Origin: Parasulfuritortus sp037439465
GTDB lineage: Bacteria > Pseudomonadota > Gammaproteobacteria > Burkholderiales > Thiobacillaceae
NCBI GenBank assembly: GCA_037439465.1
Contig: JBBIVX010000002.1
Coordinates: 1 to 64,000 of the forward strand
DNA length: 64,000 bases
Direction of reading: 5' to 3'
Of this stretch, positions 8,572 through 18,174 are shown one piece after another (position 1 is the first letter of the stretch; every line of letters starts with the position of its first letter). A program made the translations under genes and the position numbers. The notes under the pieces were generated by a model. It was not told where the DNA came from, made no database searches, and was given only the letters and a program-made list of their open reading frames with translations.

Positions 8572-9828
8572 ATGTATCGGTTTTCATTCTGCCGGGGCGT
8601 CCTGCCTCGGGTCGCCCTCATTGGGTTCGCCTGCCTGGCCGGCGCCAGCATGGCCAGCCCGCCCGCCCCCCACCTGAGTCTTGAGGAAACGGCCGCCCTG
8701 GCCGTGCAGCGCCAGCCCCAGTTGCTGGCCCAGGAGGCGGCGCTGTCGGCGCTCGGCGAAAGCGCACCGGCGGCGGGCGAACTGCCTGACCCCAAGCTGC
8801 GCGTGGGCCTGGTCAACCTGCCCCTGGATACGTTCAGCTTCAGCCAGGAGCCCATGACGCAGGCCACCGTCGGCGTCAGCCAGGCCATTCCCGGCGGCAA
8901 CAAGCGCCGGCTGGCCACGGCCCGGGTGGAACGGGAGGCGGCCCAGGGAAGGCGGGCACTGGCCGCCGCCTCCCGCCGCATCGCCCGGGATGCCCAACTG
9001 GCCTGGCTGGATGTGTACCTTCCCAGCATGGCTCAGGAGCTGGTGCGGCAGGTGGAAGGTGAATACCGGCGCCAGGTGGAATGGAGCCAGGTGGCCTACA
9101 AGGCCGGCAAGCAAACCCAGGAAGAGACCCTGGCCCTGCGCGGCATGCTGGAAACCACCCGGGACCGGTTGGCGGAATTCCAGCGGCAGCAGGCCAAGGC
9201 CCGCGCGGGCCTGGCCCGCTGGCTTGGCCAGGCGGCCGATCGCCCACTGGCTGTCCTGCCCGAGGCCGCACGCCCCGCGCCGTTGCAGGAAATCGTCGCC
9301 CAGCTCGACGGGCACCCTGAGCTCGCCAGCCTCAACGAGGCCGTCAGCGTGGCCCAGGCCGAGGCCGACCTGGCGAAGGAGGCCTACAAGCCCGACTGGT
9401 CGGTGGACCTGGGCTACGGCCTGAGGGGCGGCGGCCGCCCGGACTTCGTTTCCCTGGTGGTGGGCGTGGACCTGCCCCTCTTCCCGGGCAACCGCCAGGA
9501 CAAGCGCCTGGCGGCCAGGCTGGCGGGCATCCAGCGGGCGGAACAGCTGCGCGCCGACCGCTACCAGGCCCTCAAGGCCGAACTGGAAGCCGCCTATGCC
9601 GACTGGCAGTCGGCCGATGCCCGCGTCATGCATTTCGAGCAGGACATCCTGCCCCTGGCCGGCCGCCGCGTGGAGAGCGCCCTGGCGGCCTACGGCAGCG
9701 AGCGGGCCAGTTATGGCCGGGTGCTGGAGGCGCGCCGGGCTGAGACCGAAGCGCGCCTGCAATGGCTTGCGCAGCAGGTGGCCCGGGCCAGGGCCCTGGC
9801 GCAGATCCGCTACTTCAGCGCCTCGTGA
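8572..9828 (+). CDS. cusC: outer-membrane efflux channel, CusC-like (TolC family)
   Basis: 418-residue outer-membrane factor expected to form the trimeric exit duct of the RND pump encoded downstream. A signal peptide runs to about ASMA (residues 19-22 from ATG 8572). Two TolC-type coiled-coil repeats follow, the first starting LSLEETAALAVQRQPQLLAQEAAL. GGAG 6-7 bp upstream supports ATG 8572 over a GTG at 8560. No lipobox is seen, unlike E. coli CusC. The intergenic gap to the cusB-like gene is 10 bp, so one operon is likely. The symbol reflects context; on sequence alone it is a CzcC/CusC-type channel. Confidence 0.85.
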   Translation: MYRFSFCRGVLPRVALIGFACLAGASMASPPAPHLSLEETAALAVQRQPQLLAQEAALSALGESAPAAGELPDPKLRVGLVNLPLDTFSFSQEPMTQATVGVSQAIPGGNKRRLATARVEREAAQGRRALAAASRRIARDAQLAWLDVYLPSMAQELVRQVEGEYRRQVEWSQVAYKAGKQTQEETLALRGMLETTRDRLAEFQRQQAKARAGLARWLGQAADRPLAVLPEAARPAPLQEIVAQLDGHPELASLNEAVSVAQAEADLAKEAYKPDWSVDLGYGLRGGGRPDFVSLVVGVDLPLFPGNRQDKRLAARLAGIQRAEQLRADRYQALKAELEAAYADWQSADARVMHFEQDILPLAGRRVESALAAYGSERASYGRVLEARRAETEARLQWLAQQVARARALAQIRYFSAS

Positions 9829-9838
9829 GGAGACCGTC

Positions 9839-11341
9839 ATGAATTCGAACATCAAACTGCTCGCCGTCCTCATCGCCGGGCTCGCACTGGGGAGCAGCGC
9901 CGCCTGGTTTGCCGCCCGCCAGCAGGCGCCCGCCGCCGATGCCGGGAAGATGCCTAAAACCCCCGCCCCGTCCGCAAAACCGGACGGCAAGGTGCTCTAC
10001 TGGTACGACCCCATGGTGCCGGACCAGCACTTCGACAAACCCGGCAAGTCGCCCTTCATGGACATGGACCTGGTGCCAAAATATGCCGGCGGCGCCACCG
10101 AGGGCGGCGTCAGCATCGATCCGCGCGTGGCCCAGAACCTGGGGATACGCACCGCCCCGGCGGAAAAGGGGCGCCTGTGGCGCCGCATCGATACCGTGGG
10201 TTACGTGCGCGCCGACGACAACCGCGTGCAGGTGCTCCAGGCCCGTGCCAACGGCTGGATCGAGGCCCTGCGGGTGCGCGCCCTCAACGATCCGGTGAAG
10301 CGCGGCGAGCTGATCGCGGAGGTGTACAGCCCGGACCTCTACGTGGCCCAGGAGGAGTTTCTCCTCGCCCTCAAACACCCGGAAGAGGCCGCCTGGATCG
10401 ACGCCGCCCGCCAAAAAATGGCCTTCCTGGGCCTTTCCCGGAACCAGATCGCCGGTCTGGAGGCGGGTGGCAAGCCCCAGCGCCGGGTAAGCTATTACGC
10501 CCCCGCCAGCGGCATCGTCTCGCGCCTCGCGGCGAGCGAGGGCGGCGCGGTGAGCGCCGGCATGCCCATCCTGGAGATCACCGACCTGTCCAGGGTATGG
10601 GTCACCGCCGAGCTCATGGAAGACCAGGCGGCCTGGATCACGCCTGGCAAGAGTGTGGAGATCAGCGTCGACAGCCTGCCCGGCGAGACCTTCGCGGGCA
10701 AGGTGGATTATCTCTACCCCACGGTCACAGCCAACACCCGCACCCATCCGGTGCGCATCGTCCTGGCCAACCCGGGGCTCAGGCTCAAGCCGGGCATGTT
10801 CGCCAAGGTCACCCTTTACGGCGGCAAGGGCGAGGAGGCGGTGCTGGTGCCCAGCGAGGCGGTCATCACCACCGGCAAGCGCAGCATCGTCCTGGTGGCC
10901 GAGGGCGACGGCCATTTCACCCCGGTCGCGGTGACGCCCGGCATGGAAAGCGACGGCCGCACCGCCATCCTGAAAGGGCTGAAGGGCGGCGAGCAGGTGG
11001 TCACCTCGGGCCAGTTCCTGATCGAGTCCGAGGCCAATCTGAAAGGCGCCCTGGACAAGCTCGGCGCCCCCGGCGAGGCGGCGAAGAAGGTCCATACCGG
11101 CACCGGCAGGATCACCAAGGTCGACGCCGCGAGCGGCGAACTGGAGATGCAGCACGAACCCATCCCCAGCCTGGACTGGCCCGGCATGACCATGGAGTTC
11201 GAGGTCAAGGACCCGGCCATACTCAAGGGCCTGAAGGTGGGGCAGATGGTGGACTTCGATCTGGTCAAGGAAGACGACGGCTTTCCGGTCGTCGCCATCC
11301 GCCCGAAGGGCGCAAAACCCGGCGCGGCCGGCGGCAAGTGA
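9839..11341 (+). CDS. cusB: RND periplasmic adaptor CusB with heavy-metal-binding and CusF-like domains
   Basis: 500-residue membrane-fusion protein linking the inner-membrane pump to the outer channel. An N-terminal membrane anchor (6-25) is followed by the short heavy-metal-binding domain YWYDPMVPDQHFDKPGKSPF (54-73) ending MDMDLVPKY. Then come barrel-sandwich hybrid and beta-barrel domains. From about 419 a CusF-like domain is fused to the C-terminus. It keeps the Cu/Ag ligands of CusF: H439, W447, M450 and M452 in HEPIPSLDWPGMTMEF. The fusion replaces a separate cusF gene. ATG 9839 follows GAGGAGACC; the frame is open far upstream inside cusC but without meaning. Confidence 0.93.
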   Translation: MNSNIKLLAVLIAGLALGSSAAWFAARQQAPAADAGKMPKTPAPSAKPDGKVLYWYDPMVPDQHFDKPGKSPFMDMDLVPKYAGGATEGGVSIDPRVAQNLGIRTAPAEKGRLWRRIDTVGYVRADDNRVQVLQARANGWIEALRVRALNDPVKRGELIAEVYSPDLYVAQEEFLLALKHPEEAAWIDAARQKMAFLGLSRNQIAGLEAGGKPQRRVSYYAPASGIVSRLAASEGGAVSAGMPILEITDLSRVWVTAELMEDQAAWITPGKSVEISVDSLPGETFAGKVDYLYPTVTANTRTHPVRIVLANPGLRLKPGMFAKVTLYGGKGEEAVLVPSEAVITTGKRSIVLVAEGDGHFTPVAVTPGMESDGRTAILKGLKGGEQVVTSGQFLIESEANLKGALDKLGAPGEAAKKVHTGTGRITKVDAASGELEMQHEPIPSLDWPGMTMEFEVKDPAILKGLKVGQMVDFDLVKEDDGFPVVAIRPKGAKPGAAGGK

Positions 11342-11351
11342 GGCAACGACC

Positions 11352-14300
11352 ATGATCGCCAAGCTCATCCACTGGTCCGTGACCAACCGCCTGCTGGTGG
11401 TGCTCGCCACCCTCATCGCCACCGCCTGGGGCGTGGTGTCCGTGCTCAGGACGCCCCTGGATGCCATACCGGACCTGTCCGACGTGCAGGTCATCATCCG
11501 CACGCCGTTCCCCGGCCAGGCGCCCCAGGTGGTGGAAGACCAGGTCACCTACCCCCTGGCCACCACCATGCTGGCGGTGCCGGGCGCCAAGGTGGTGCGC
11601 GGCTATTCCATGTTCGGCGATTCCTATGTCTACATCCTGTTCGAGGACGGCACCGACCTGTACTGGGCCCGCTCCCGTGTGCTGGAGTATCTCAACACGG
11701 CGGCCAGCAAGCTGCCCGCGGCGGCCAAGCCCGCCATCGGCCCGGACGCCACGGGCGTGGGCTGGATCTTCGAATACGCCCTGGTCGACAAGAGCGGCAA
11801 GCACGACCTCGCCCAGTTGCGCTCCATCCAGGACTGGTTCCTCAAGTTCGAGTTGCAGGGACTGGCCAACGTGGCCGAGGTGGCCACCATCGGCGGCATG
11901 GTCAAGCAGTATCAGGTACTGATCGACCCGGAACGCATGCGCGCCCTCGATCAGCCCTTGTCCCGCATCGTCGCGGCGGTGCGCCGGGCCAACCAGGAGG
12001 CGGGCGGCTCGGTGCTGGAAATGGGAGAGGCGGAATACATGGTGCGCGCCAGCGGCTACCTGAAAACCCAGGCGGACTTCGAGCGCATCCCCGTGGGCCT
12101 GGGGCCGGCGGGCACCCCCATCCTGCTGCGCGACGTGGCGCGCATCCAGACCGGCCCGCAGATGCGCCGGGGCATCGCCGAGCTGGACGGCCGGGGCGAG
12201 GTGGTGGGCGGCGTCATCGTCATGCGCTCCGGCGCCAATGCCCTCGACACCATCTCCGCCGTCAAGGACAAGCTGGCGGAGTTGAAGAAAAGCCTGCCGC
12301 CGGGGGTGGAGGTCGTGACCACCTATGACCGCTCCGGCCTGATCAAGCGTTCGGTGGAGACCCTGACCCACAAGCTGGGGGAGGAATTCATCGTCGTCGC
12401 CCTGGTATGCGCGGCCTTCCTGTTCCACCTGCGCTCCAGCTTCGTGGCCATCATCTCCCTGCCGCTGGGGGTGCTGGTGGCCTTCATCGTCATGCGCCAC
12501 CAAGGCATCAACGCCAACATCATGTCCCTGGGCGGCATCGCCATCGCCATCGGCGCCATGGTGGACGCGGCCATCGTCATGATCGAGAACGCCCACAAGC
12601 ACCTGGAGGCCTGGCGCCACGAACGCCCGGAGCAGCACCCCAACGGCCAGGAATATTTCATGCTGGCCGCCCAGTCCGCCGCCGAGGTGGGGCCAGCCCT
12701 GTTCTTCAGCCTGCTGATCATCACCGTCAGCTTCGTGCCGGTGTTCACCCTGGAGGCGCAGGAGGGGCGCCTGTTCGCGCCCCTGGCCTACACCAAGACC
12801 TACTCCATGGCCGCCGCCGCCGGCCTGTCGGTGACCCTGATCCCGGTGCTCATGGGCTGGTTCATCCGCGGCAAGGTGCCGCCGGAAAACAAGAACCCCA
12901 TCAACCGGCTGCTGATCGCCCTGTACCGGCCCCTGATCGGCATCGCCCTGCGCGCGCCCAAAACCAACCTGATGGTGGCGTTGCTGCTGCTTGCGGTCAC
13001 CTGGTTTCCGCTGGCGCGGGTGGGCGCGGAATTCATCCCGCCGCTGGACGAGGGCGACCTGCTGGCCATGCCCACCACCCTGCCCGGCTTGAGCCCTGCC
13101 AAGGCGGCGGAGCTGCTGCAACTCTCCGACCGCATGACCAAGACCGTGCCGGAGGTGAAAAGCGTGTTCGGCAAGATCGGCCGGGCCGACTCGGCCACCG
13201 ATCCGGCGCCGCTGACCATGGTGGAGACCACCGTCCAGCTCAAGGACCCGTCCGAGTGGCGCCCCGGCATGACCCTGAAGGGCATCATCGCGGAACTGGA
13301 CCGCAACGTGCAGATTCCCGGCCTCGCCAATCTCTGGGTGCAGCCCATCCGCACCCGCATCGACATGCTGGCCACCGGCATCCGCAGTCCGGTGGGAGTG
13401 AAGATCGCCGGACCGGACCTGGGCGTCATCGAACAGGTGGGCACCCAGGTGGAGGCCGCCCTGAAAACGCTGCCCGGCACAGCCAGCGCCTTCGCCGAGC
13501 GGGTGGCGGCGGGGCGCTACCTCAACGTCGACATCGACCGCGTCGCCGCCGCCCGCTACGGCCTCAACATCGCCGACATCCAGGAACTCATCAGCATCGC
13601 CATCGGCGGCGCCACGGTGGCGGAAACGGTTGAAGGGCTGGAACGCTACCCCATCCAGGTCCGCTTCCCCCGCGAGGATCGCGACAGCATCGAGCGCCTC
13701 GGCCGCCTGCCCCTGATCACCGCCCAGGGCGCCAGCGTGCCCCTGTCCGCGGTGGCACGCCTCGGCATCGCCGACGGCCCGCCCATGCTGAAAAGCGAGA
13801 ACGCCCGCCCCAACGGCTGGATCTACGTGGACATCAAGGGCCAGGACCTGGGCAGCTACGTGAAGGACGCGCAAAAGGCCGTGGCCGAACAGGTGAAACT
13901 GCCCCCCGGCTATTCCATCGCCTGGTCTGGCCAGTATGAGTACCTGGAGCGCGCCCAGGCACGGCTGAAGCTGGTGCTGCCCCTCACGCTGGCCATCATC
14001 TTCCTGCTGCTGTTCCTCACCTTCCGCAACCTGTGGCAGCCGCTGCTGATCATGGCCTCGCTGCCGTTCGCCCTGATCGGCGGCTACTGGCTGCTATACC
14101 TGCTCGGCTACAACATGTCGGTGGCGGTGGCGGTGGGCTTCATCGCCCTGGCCGGGGTGGCGGCGGAGTTCGGCGTGATCATGCTGATCTACCTCGACCA
14201 GGCGGTGCAGGCGCGTATCGCCGCAGGCCGCTTCAACACCCGCGCCGACCTGATCGAGGCCATCGTCGAGGGCGCCGTGCTGCGAGTGCGGCCCAAGGCC

Positions 14301-14486
14301 ATGACCGTCGCCGTCATCCTCGCCGGCCTGCTGCCCATCATGATCGGCACCGGCACCGGCAGCGAGGTCATGCGGCGCATCGCCGCGCCCATGGTGGGGG
14401 GCATGGTCACCGCCCCCATGCTGTCCATGTTCGTGATTCCGGTGGTGTATCTGCTGTGGCGGGGACGAGCGCTGGCGAAGGCGTGA
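11352..14486 (+). CDS. cusA: RND heavy-metal efflux pump CusA (Cu/Ag type)
   Basis: 1044-residue inner-membrane proton-driven pump of the HME-RND family, exporting Cu(I)/Ag(I) from the periplasm or cytoplasm through the CusC/CusB duct. Twelve TM segments and two large periplasmic loops are evident. Segments that supply methionine ligands in E. coli CusA are recognisable: EGDLLAMPTTLPG, DPAPLTMVETT and RIDMLATGIRSPVGVKIAG. This favours Cu/Ag over divalent metals (CzcA). It lies 10 bp after cusB. It converges with the 14505-15215 gene across an 18-bp gap in which I see no strong terminator. Confidence 0.93.
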   Translation: MIAKLIHWSVTNRLLVVLATLIATAWGVVSVLRTPLDAIPDLSDVQVIIRTPFPGQAPQVVEDQVTYPLATTMLAVPGAKVVRGYSMFGDSYVYILFEDGTDLYWARSRVLEYLNTAASKLPAAAKPAIGPDATGVGWIFEYALVDKSGKHDLAQLRSIQDWFLKFELQGLANVAEVATIGGMVKQYQVLIDPERMRALDQPLSRIVAAVRRANQEAGGSVLEMGEAEYMVRASGYLKTQADFERIPVGLGPAGTPILLRDVARIQTGPQMRRGIAELDGRGEVVGGVIVMRSGANALDTISAVKDKLAELKKSLPPGVEVVTTYDRSGLIKRSVETLTHKLGEEFIVVALVCAAFLFHLRSSFVAIISLPLGVLVAFIVMRHQGINANIMSLGGIAIAIGAMVDAAIVMIENAHKHLEAWRHERPEQHPNGQEYFMLAAQSAAEVGPALFFSLLIITVSFVPVFTLEAQEGRLFAPLAYTKTYSMAAAAGLSVTLIPVLMGWFIRGKVPPENKNPINRLLIALYRPLIGIALRAPKTNLMVALLLLAVTWFPLARVGAEFIPPLDEGDLLAMPTTLPGLSPAKAAELLQLSDRMTKTVPEVKSVFGKIGRADSATDPAPLTMVETTVQLKDPSEWRPGMTLKGIIAELDRNVQIPGLANLWVQPIRTRIDMLATGIRSPVGVKIAGPDLGVIEQVGTQVEAALKTLPGTASAFAERVAAGRYLNVDIDRVAAARYGLNIADIQELISIAIGGATVAETVEGLERYPIQVRFPREDRDSIERLGRLPLITAQGASVPLSAVARLGIADGPPMLKSENARPNGWIYVDIKGQDLGSYVKDAQKAVAEQVKLPPGYSIAWSGQYEYLERAQARLKLVLPLTLAIIFLLLFLTFRNLWQPLLIMASLPFALIGGYWLLYLLGYNMSVAVAVGFIALAGVAAEFGVIMLIYLDQAVQARIAAGRFNTRADLIEAIVEGAVLRVRPKAMTVAVILAGLLPIMIGTGTGSEVMRRIAAPMVGGMVTAPMLSMFVIPVVYLLWRGRALAKA

Positions 14487-14504
14487 TTGCCGCCTTCGCT
14501 TCGT

Positions 14505-15215
14505 CTATTTGCTGTAATGGGTGTCTTCCAGCAGCGCTTTGTATTGATAGCCGGAGCCCAGATTGACATCGGTCTTGACGGTACCGCTGGCGGTAATGAC
14601 ATCGCCCACTGCCGGGGTTTCCTTGGTCACCGTGACGAGCATGTCGGCAGGCGAGGTGCCCGTGCCGTCGGACAGTGTGACCCAGTTCTTGCCCAATATA
14701 TTGCGGCTGATCTTCACCACCCTCGCCCGCAGCGTGACCTTCTTGCCGGCCAGTTGCGTCCTCTGGCTGAAAATCTCCTCGATGGTCTTGCCATCCTTGA
14801 CCCTGGCAATCTCGCCCCGCTGCGGCGGTGGCGCCGCGTCGCCGCCAGAGCGCACGCCCTTGTGCACGGCATCCCTGGGCATGTCCTTGCCGACGACATG
14901 GATGCGGGAGACAAAGTGGATCGAGGCAAAGGTCTGGTTCATCGCCTTGCTCTTGAAATCCTTCATGATGTCGCCGCCGATGTATTCGATCTTGTCGCCG
15001 ACTGCCGTTTCCAGGGGCAGGGCGGCCAGCCATTCCTCCTTGCCCGCCTCCTTGATCTTGAGATAGGTGTAGCCGCCGGCGGTCTTGGCAAAGGTCACGA
15101 CGCCGGAATGCACCCGCTCCTTTGGCTGTTGTTCCTTGGGGGCGGCGGCATGCCCGGCGGAGGCATGCACCAGGGCCGCCAGAATGGCGGCGCCGATAGT
15201 TCTGTAAAAATTCAT
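14505..15215 (-). CDS. exported OB-fold protein, NrfJ-like
   Basis: 236 residues with a signal peptide ending near AGHA (residues 20-23). Two similar beta-rich repeats follow. The first begins HSGVVTFAKTAGGYTYLKIK and continues to DFKSKAMNQTFASIHFV. The second contains VTLRARVVKISRNILGKNWV and SDGTG. The GGYTYLKI / MNQTF pattern resembles small periplasmic OB-fold proteins annotated NrfJ-like beside multiheme cytochromes, and the second half resembles a DUF4920/OB-type domain. No haem or metal motif is present. Its start overlaps the stop of the upstream SpeE-like gene by 4 bp, so translation is probably coupled. Last gene of the cytochrome region; function unknown. Confidence 0.75.
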   Translation of the reverse strand: MNFYRTIGAAILAALVHASAGHAAAPKEQQPKERVHSGVVTFAKTAGGYTYLKIKEAGKEEWLAALPLETAVGDKIEYIGGDIMKDFKSKAMNQTFASIHFVSRIHVVGKDMPRDAVHKGVRSGGDAAPPPQRGEIARVKDGKTIEEIFSQRTQLAGKKVTLRARVVKISRNILGKNWVTLSDGTGTSPADMLVTVTKETPAVGDVITASGTVKTDVNLGSGYQYKALLEDTHYSK

Positions 15216-18088
15216 TGCGGCTCCAATAATCGCTGAAAGTTGAAGAGGTTCTTCGTCGCCATCCGGTTATCCGGTTCCAGGGCCAAGGCCCGCTCCGTCT
15301 CCTTGATGGCCAATGCCACCCTCCCGCGTTTGGCAAGTATAACCGCCAAATTGTTCCTCAGGCCGGAGGAATCGCTACCCAGCGCGAGCGCCCTGTTCAG
15401 CTCGGCAAACGCCTTTTCGTCGTCGCCGCCATGCAGGTGGAGCGCCCCCAGGTTGGCAAAGGCATCGCCCTGCTGCGGATCGATCGCCACGGCCTGTTCG
15501 AAGGACTTGATGGCGCCTTGCAGGTCGCCGGTATTCATGCGGACCAGCCCAAGGTAAAAATGGTTGTGATAATCGCCAGGGTCGAGCTCGGCCGCCCGCG
15601 CCAGGGCGCCCTTGGCGTTATCGGGGAGGCCACTCTCCGCCAGCGATTTCCCCCAGGCCTGCAACAGCGCCGCCGCCTGGGCCTTGTCGCCGGCACGCAC
15701 GGCCGGAAACGATTCCGCCGCCTTGCTCGCCAGCAGCGCCCGGACATTATCCTGCAGGGCGGTACTCGAATAGAGCGACCTTGGTGCGCGGTATTCCAGG
15801 AGCGGCAGGTTGTCGGTGTTCAATGCGCCGCTGCCGGCAAATCGCCGGATACCGTCATCATCCAGCAGAAAGGCCTTGAACAGCGTCGCCGGGTCTGTGT
15901 ATCCGATGCGCGCCAGGCTGGCGGCCACCTTGGCGCCCGGCGCCAACAGCGCGTTCAGGGCCGCCGGGTCGAGCCGGATCGGCTCGGTGCTGCCAAGGAA
16001 GAACACATCCGGATAGCTGGGATCGGCCCACAGGCTGACATGGGGGAAGACCGACTGGAAGGTGCGCACCACCAGGCGCAAGGTCTCGACATCGACACCG
16101 TACAGGTGCATCCATTGCGCCGTGATGCCGCCCGGCTTAAGGCTGTTGCGGGCGTTGACGAAGGCCTCGCGCGTGAACAGCCGGGAGGAGCCCGCCTGCC
16201 AGGGGTTGGACGGCTCGGAAATGATGACGTCGTACTTTTTTCTGGCCGCCAGGACGTAGGAGCGGGCGTCATCGACGATGAGTCTGAAGCGGGGGTCGCC
16301 GATGATGTGGTAGTTCTCCTCGGCGAAGAAGGCGCTCGCCTCGCGCATGGCCGGCTCGATCTCGACGCAGTCGATGCGCTCCGCGTCATGCCGGCCCACA
16401 GCGCCGGCGGTGATGCCGCTGGCGTAGCCGATGACCAGCACATCCCTGGCCTCGGGCTTGACCAGCAGGGGCAGGTGGCCAAGCAACACCTGGGTGTTCA
16501 TGTCGCGGTAATTGCCGGCATCGGTCTTGCCTTCGGCCACCAGGCGGACGTGCCGCCCCTCCCGGATCACCGACACCGTGGCCATCGGCCCTTCGCGGTA
16601 ATAGAGCTGCTCCATCCTGGCCAGGCGTTGCTCGATGGGAAACTTCTGGTACTGGACGGCGTAGGCATAGGGGCCGCTGGTCATCTTCAGCCTGTCCCAG
16701 GGCGGCTGCCACACCAGGGCCAGCAACAGGATGAAGAAGGCCGTCAGGAGCGGCGTCGCCAGGCTCATTGCGGACCGCGTTTGCGCCAGGACGAACAGCG
16801 CCAGCACGAGGCCGCTGAGCAGATTGATGTAGATGGTCAATATCAGAGTGTGTTGTATCCCCAACTGCGGCAGCAGCACAAAACCGGCCAGGAAGGCGCC
16901 GAGAATGGCGCCGACGGTATTGCCGGCATAGAGCAGGCCTATCCTCTGGCCGCTGCTGCCCAGGCCCTCGACCACCATGGCGCTGGCCACAGGGAAGGAG
17001 GCGCCCATGAACAGGGTGGCCGGCGCCATGACCAGGAAGCAAAGCAGGAAATTGGCGAGCAGGAACAGGCCGTAATGCTCGCCGACCGCGCCGAACAGGG
17101 CGACGAAGGCATCCGGCAGGTGGCCGAACAGGGACGCCGTGCCCAGGGCCAGCACCCCGATGAGGGCCTGCGCCAGGGCCAGCAGGCCCAGGCCGGGTTT
17201 CCGGCTGGCCGCGTACCGGCCGATCAGCGCGCTGCCCAGGGCGATGCCGATGAGAAAGGTGGCGAGCATGATGGTGAAGGCATAGGTGGACGAGCCGATC
17301 ACCAGAGTCAGCACCCGGGTCCAGACGACCTCGTAGATCAGGGCGGCCATCCCCGAGAAGAACAGGACGACGACGGCAAACATGGCCTGGATGGACCAGC
17401 CCTGCTTGATCGGCGCGTCCGGCGGCGGGTCCGACGCCGCCACGGCGGTTGCCGCGCCGGGCAGAAGCGGCTGCCGCCGTGTCGCCATGAATATCCCGAT
17501 ATTGATGAATCCGCTGGCAATCAACAGCGCCTTGATGCCCATCAGTTGCAGCAAGAACATGCCCGCCGCAATGGCGCCGATCACCGCGCCGAGGGTGTTG
17601 ACAAAATAGAGCAGCGAAATCGGGCGCGTGGTATCCGCCCCGCTTCCACTCAGGAATACCTTGGACAGCACCGGCAAGGTGCCGCCCATCAGGATGGTGG
17701 GGGGCAACAGCAGCAGACAGGACAGCACAAACCGGAGCAGGGCCGCCGCCCAGAAACCCGGTTCCGCCTGGCCATGGATAAAGACGAACAACTGCTCGAT
17801 GGCGGCAAAGGTCAGCGGCGTCGCCATGGCCAGGAGGCCGATGACCAGTTCGAGCCGGCCGTAGAAACGCACCGGCGCGGCTGTCAGGTCCGCCTTCTTG
17901 CCCAACAGGGCGGAACCGATGGCCAGGCCGCCCATGAATACCGCCAGCACCGTACTCACCGCCAGGGTGGTGGAACCGAAGAACAGGGTCAGCAGCCGCG
18001 TCCACACCACCTGATAGACGAGCGCGGTCGCCCCCGACAACAGGAACAGAAACTGGAGTTTTCGCTGCAGGGTGAGCGCTGTTTTCAT
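15212..18088 (-). CDS. membrane protein fused to a spermidine-synthase-like domain and TPRs
   Basis: 958 residues from ATG 18088 (the frame is open to 18139 without a ribosome site). About 14 TM helices of MFS-like type fill the first ~500 residues in two similar halves; ALVYQVVWTRLLTLF and ALIYEVVWTRVLTLV are the repeated openings. A Rossmann methyltransferase/SpeE-like domain follows (VLVIGYASGITAGAVG, CVEIEPAM, VDDARSYVL). The last ~130 residues are three to four TPRs. The aminopropyltransferase motifs are degenerate: GGGDG is replaced by GYASG, and the catalytic Asp-Ser-Thr-Asp-Pro loop by SEPSNP. A genuine spermidine synthase is therefore unlikely. Such fusions recur in genomes with many cytochromes; role unknown. 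Confidence 0.8.
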   Translation of the reverse strand: MKTALTLQRKLQFLFLLSGATALVYQVVWTRLLTLFFGSTTLAVSTVLAVFMGGLAIGSALLGKKADLTAAPVRFYGRLELVIGLLAMATPLTFAAIEQLFVFIHGQAEPGFWAAALLRFVLSCLLLLPPTILMGGTLPVLSKVFLSGSGADTTRPISLLYFVNTLGAVIGAIAAGMFLLQLMGIKALLIASGFINIGIFMATRRQPLLPGAATAVAASDPPPDAPIKQGWSIQAMFAVVVLFFSGMAALIYEVVWTRVLTLVIGSSTYAFTIMLATFLIGIALGSALIGRYAASRKPGLGLLALAQALIGVLALGTASLFGHLPDAFVALFGAVGEHYGLFLLANFLLCFLVMAPATLFMGASFPVASAMVVEGLGSSGQRIGLLYAGNTVGAILGAFLAGFVLLPQLGIQHTLILTIYINLLSGLVLALFVLAQTRSAMSLATPLLTAFFILLLALVWQPPWDRLKMTSGPYAYAVQYQKFPIEQRLARMEQLYYREGPMATVSVIREGRHVRLVAEGKTDAGNYRDMNTQVLLGHLPLLVKPEARDVLVIGYASGITAGAVGRHDAERIDCVEIEPAMREASAFFAEENYHIIGDPRFRLIVDDARSYVLAARKKYDVIISEPSNPWQAGSSRLFTREAFVNARNSLKPGGITAQWMHLYGVDVETLRLVVRTFQSVFPHVSLWADPSYPDVFFLGSTEPIRLDPAALNALLAPGAKVAASLARIGYTDPATLFKAFLLDDDGIRRFAGSGALNTDNLPLLEYRAPRSLYSSTALQDNVRALLASKAAESFPAVRAGDKAQAAALLQAWGKSLAESGLPDNAKGALARAAELDPGDYHNHFYLGLVRMNTGDLQGAIKSFEQAVAIDPQQGDAFANLGALHLHGGDDEKAFAELNRALALGSDSSGLRNNLAVILAKRGRVALAIKETERALALEPDNRMATKNLFNFQRLLEPQ

Positions 18089-18174
18089 CGTTACCAGGCA
18101 GGCGGGGTTGTCATCGGGCACGCAGGGCCTTCGCAGCATACACGAGTTACGACCCGCGACGGGCGTGGCGTGGT

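Noticed and set aside
11265..13874. 869-codon minus-strand frame across cusA
   Set aside because: Antisense to a well-conserved RND pump, with low-complexity His/Gly/Asp composition and no domain.
15212..18088. Annotation as spermidine synthase speE
   Set aside because: The catalytic and substrate motifs are replaced (GYASG, SEPSNP), and most of the protein is membrane and TPR.
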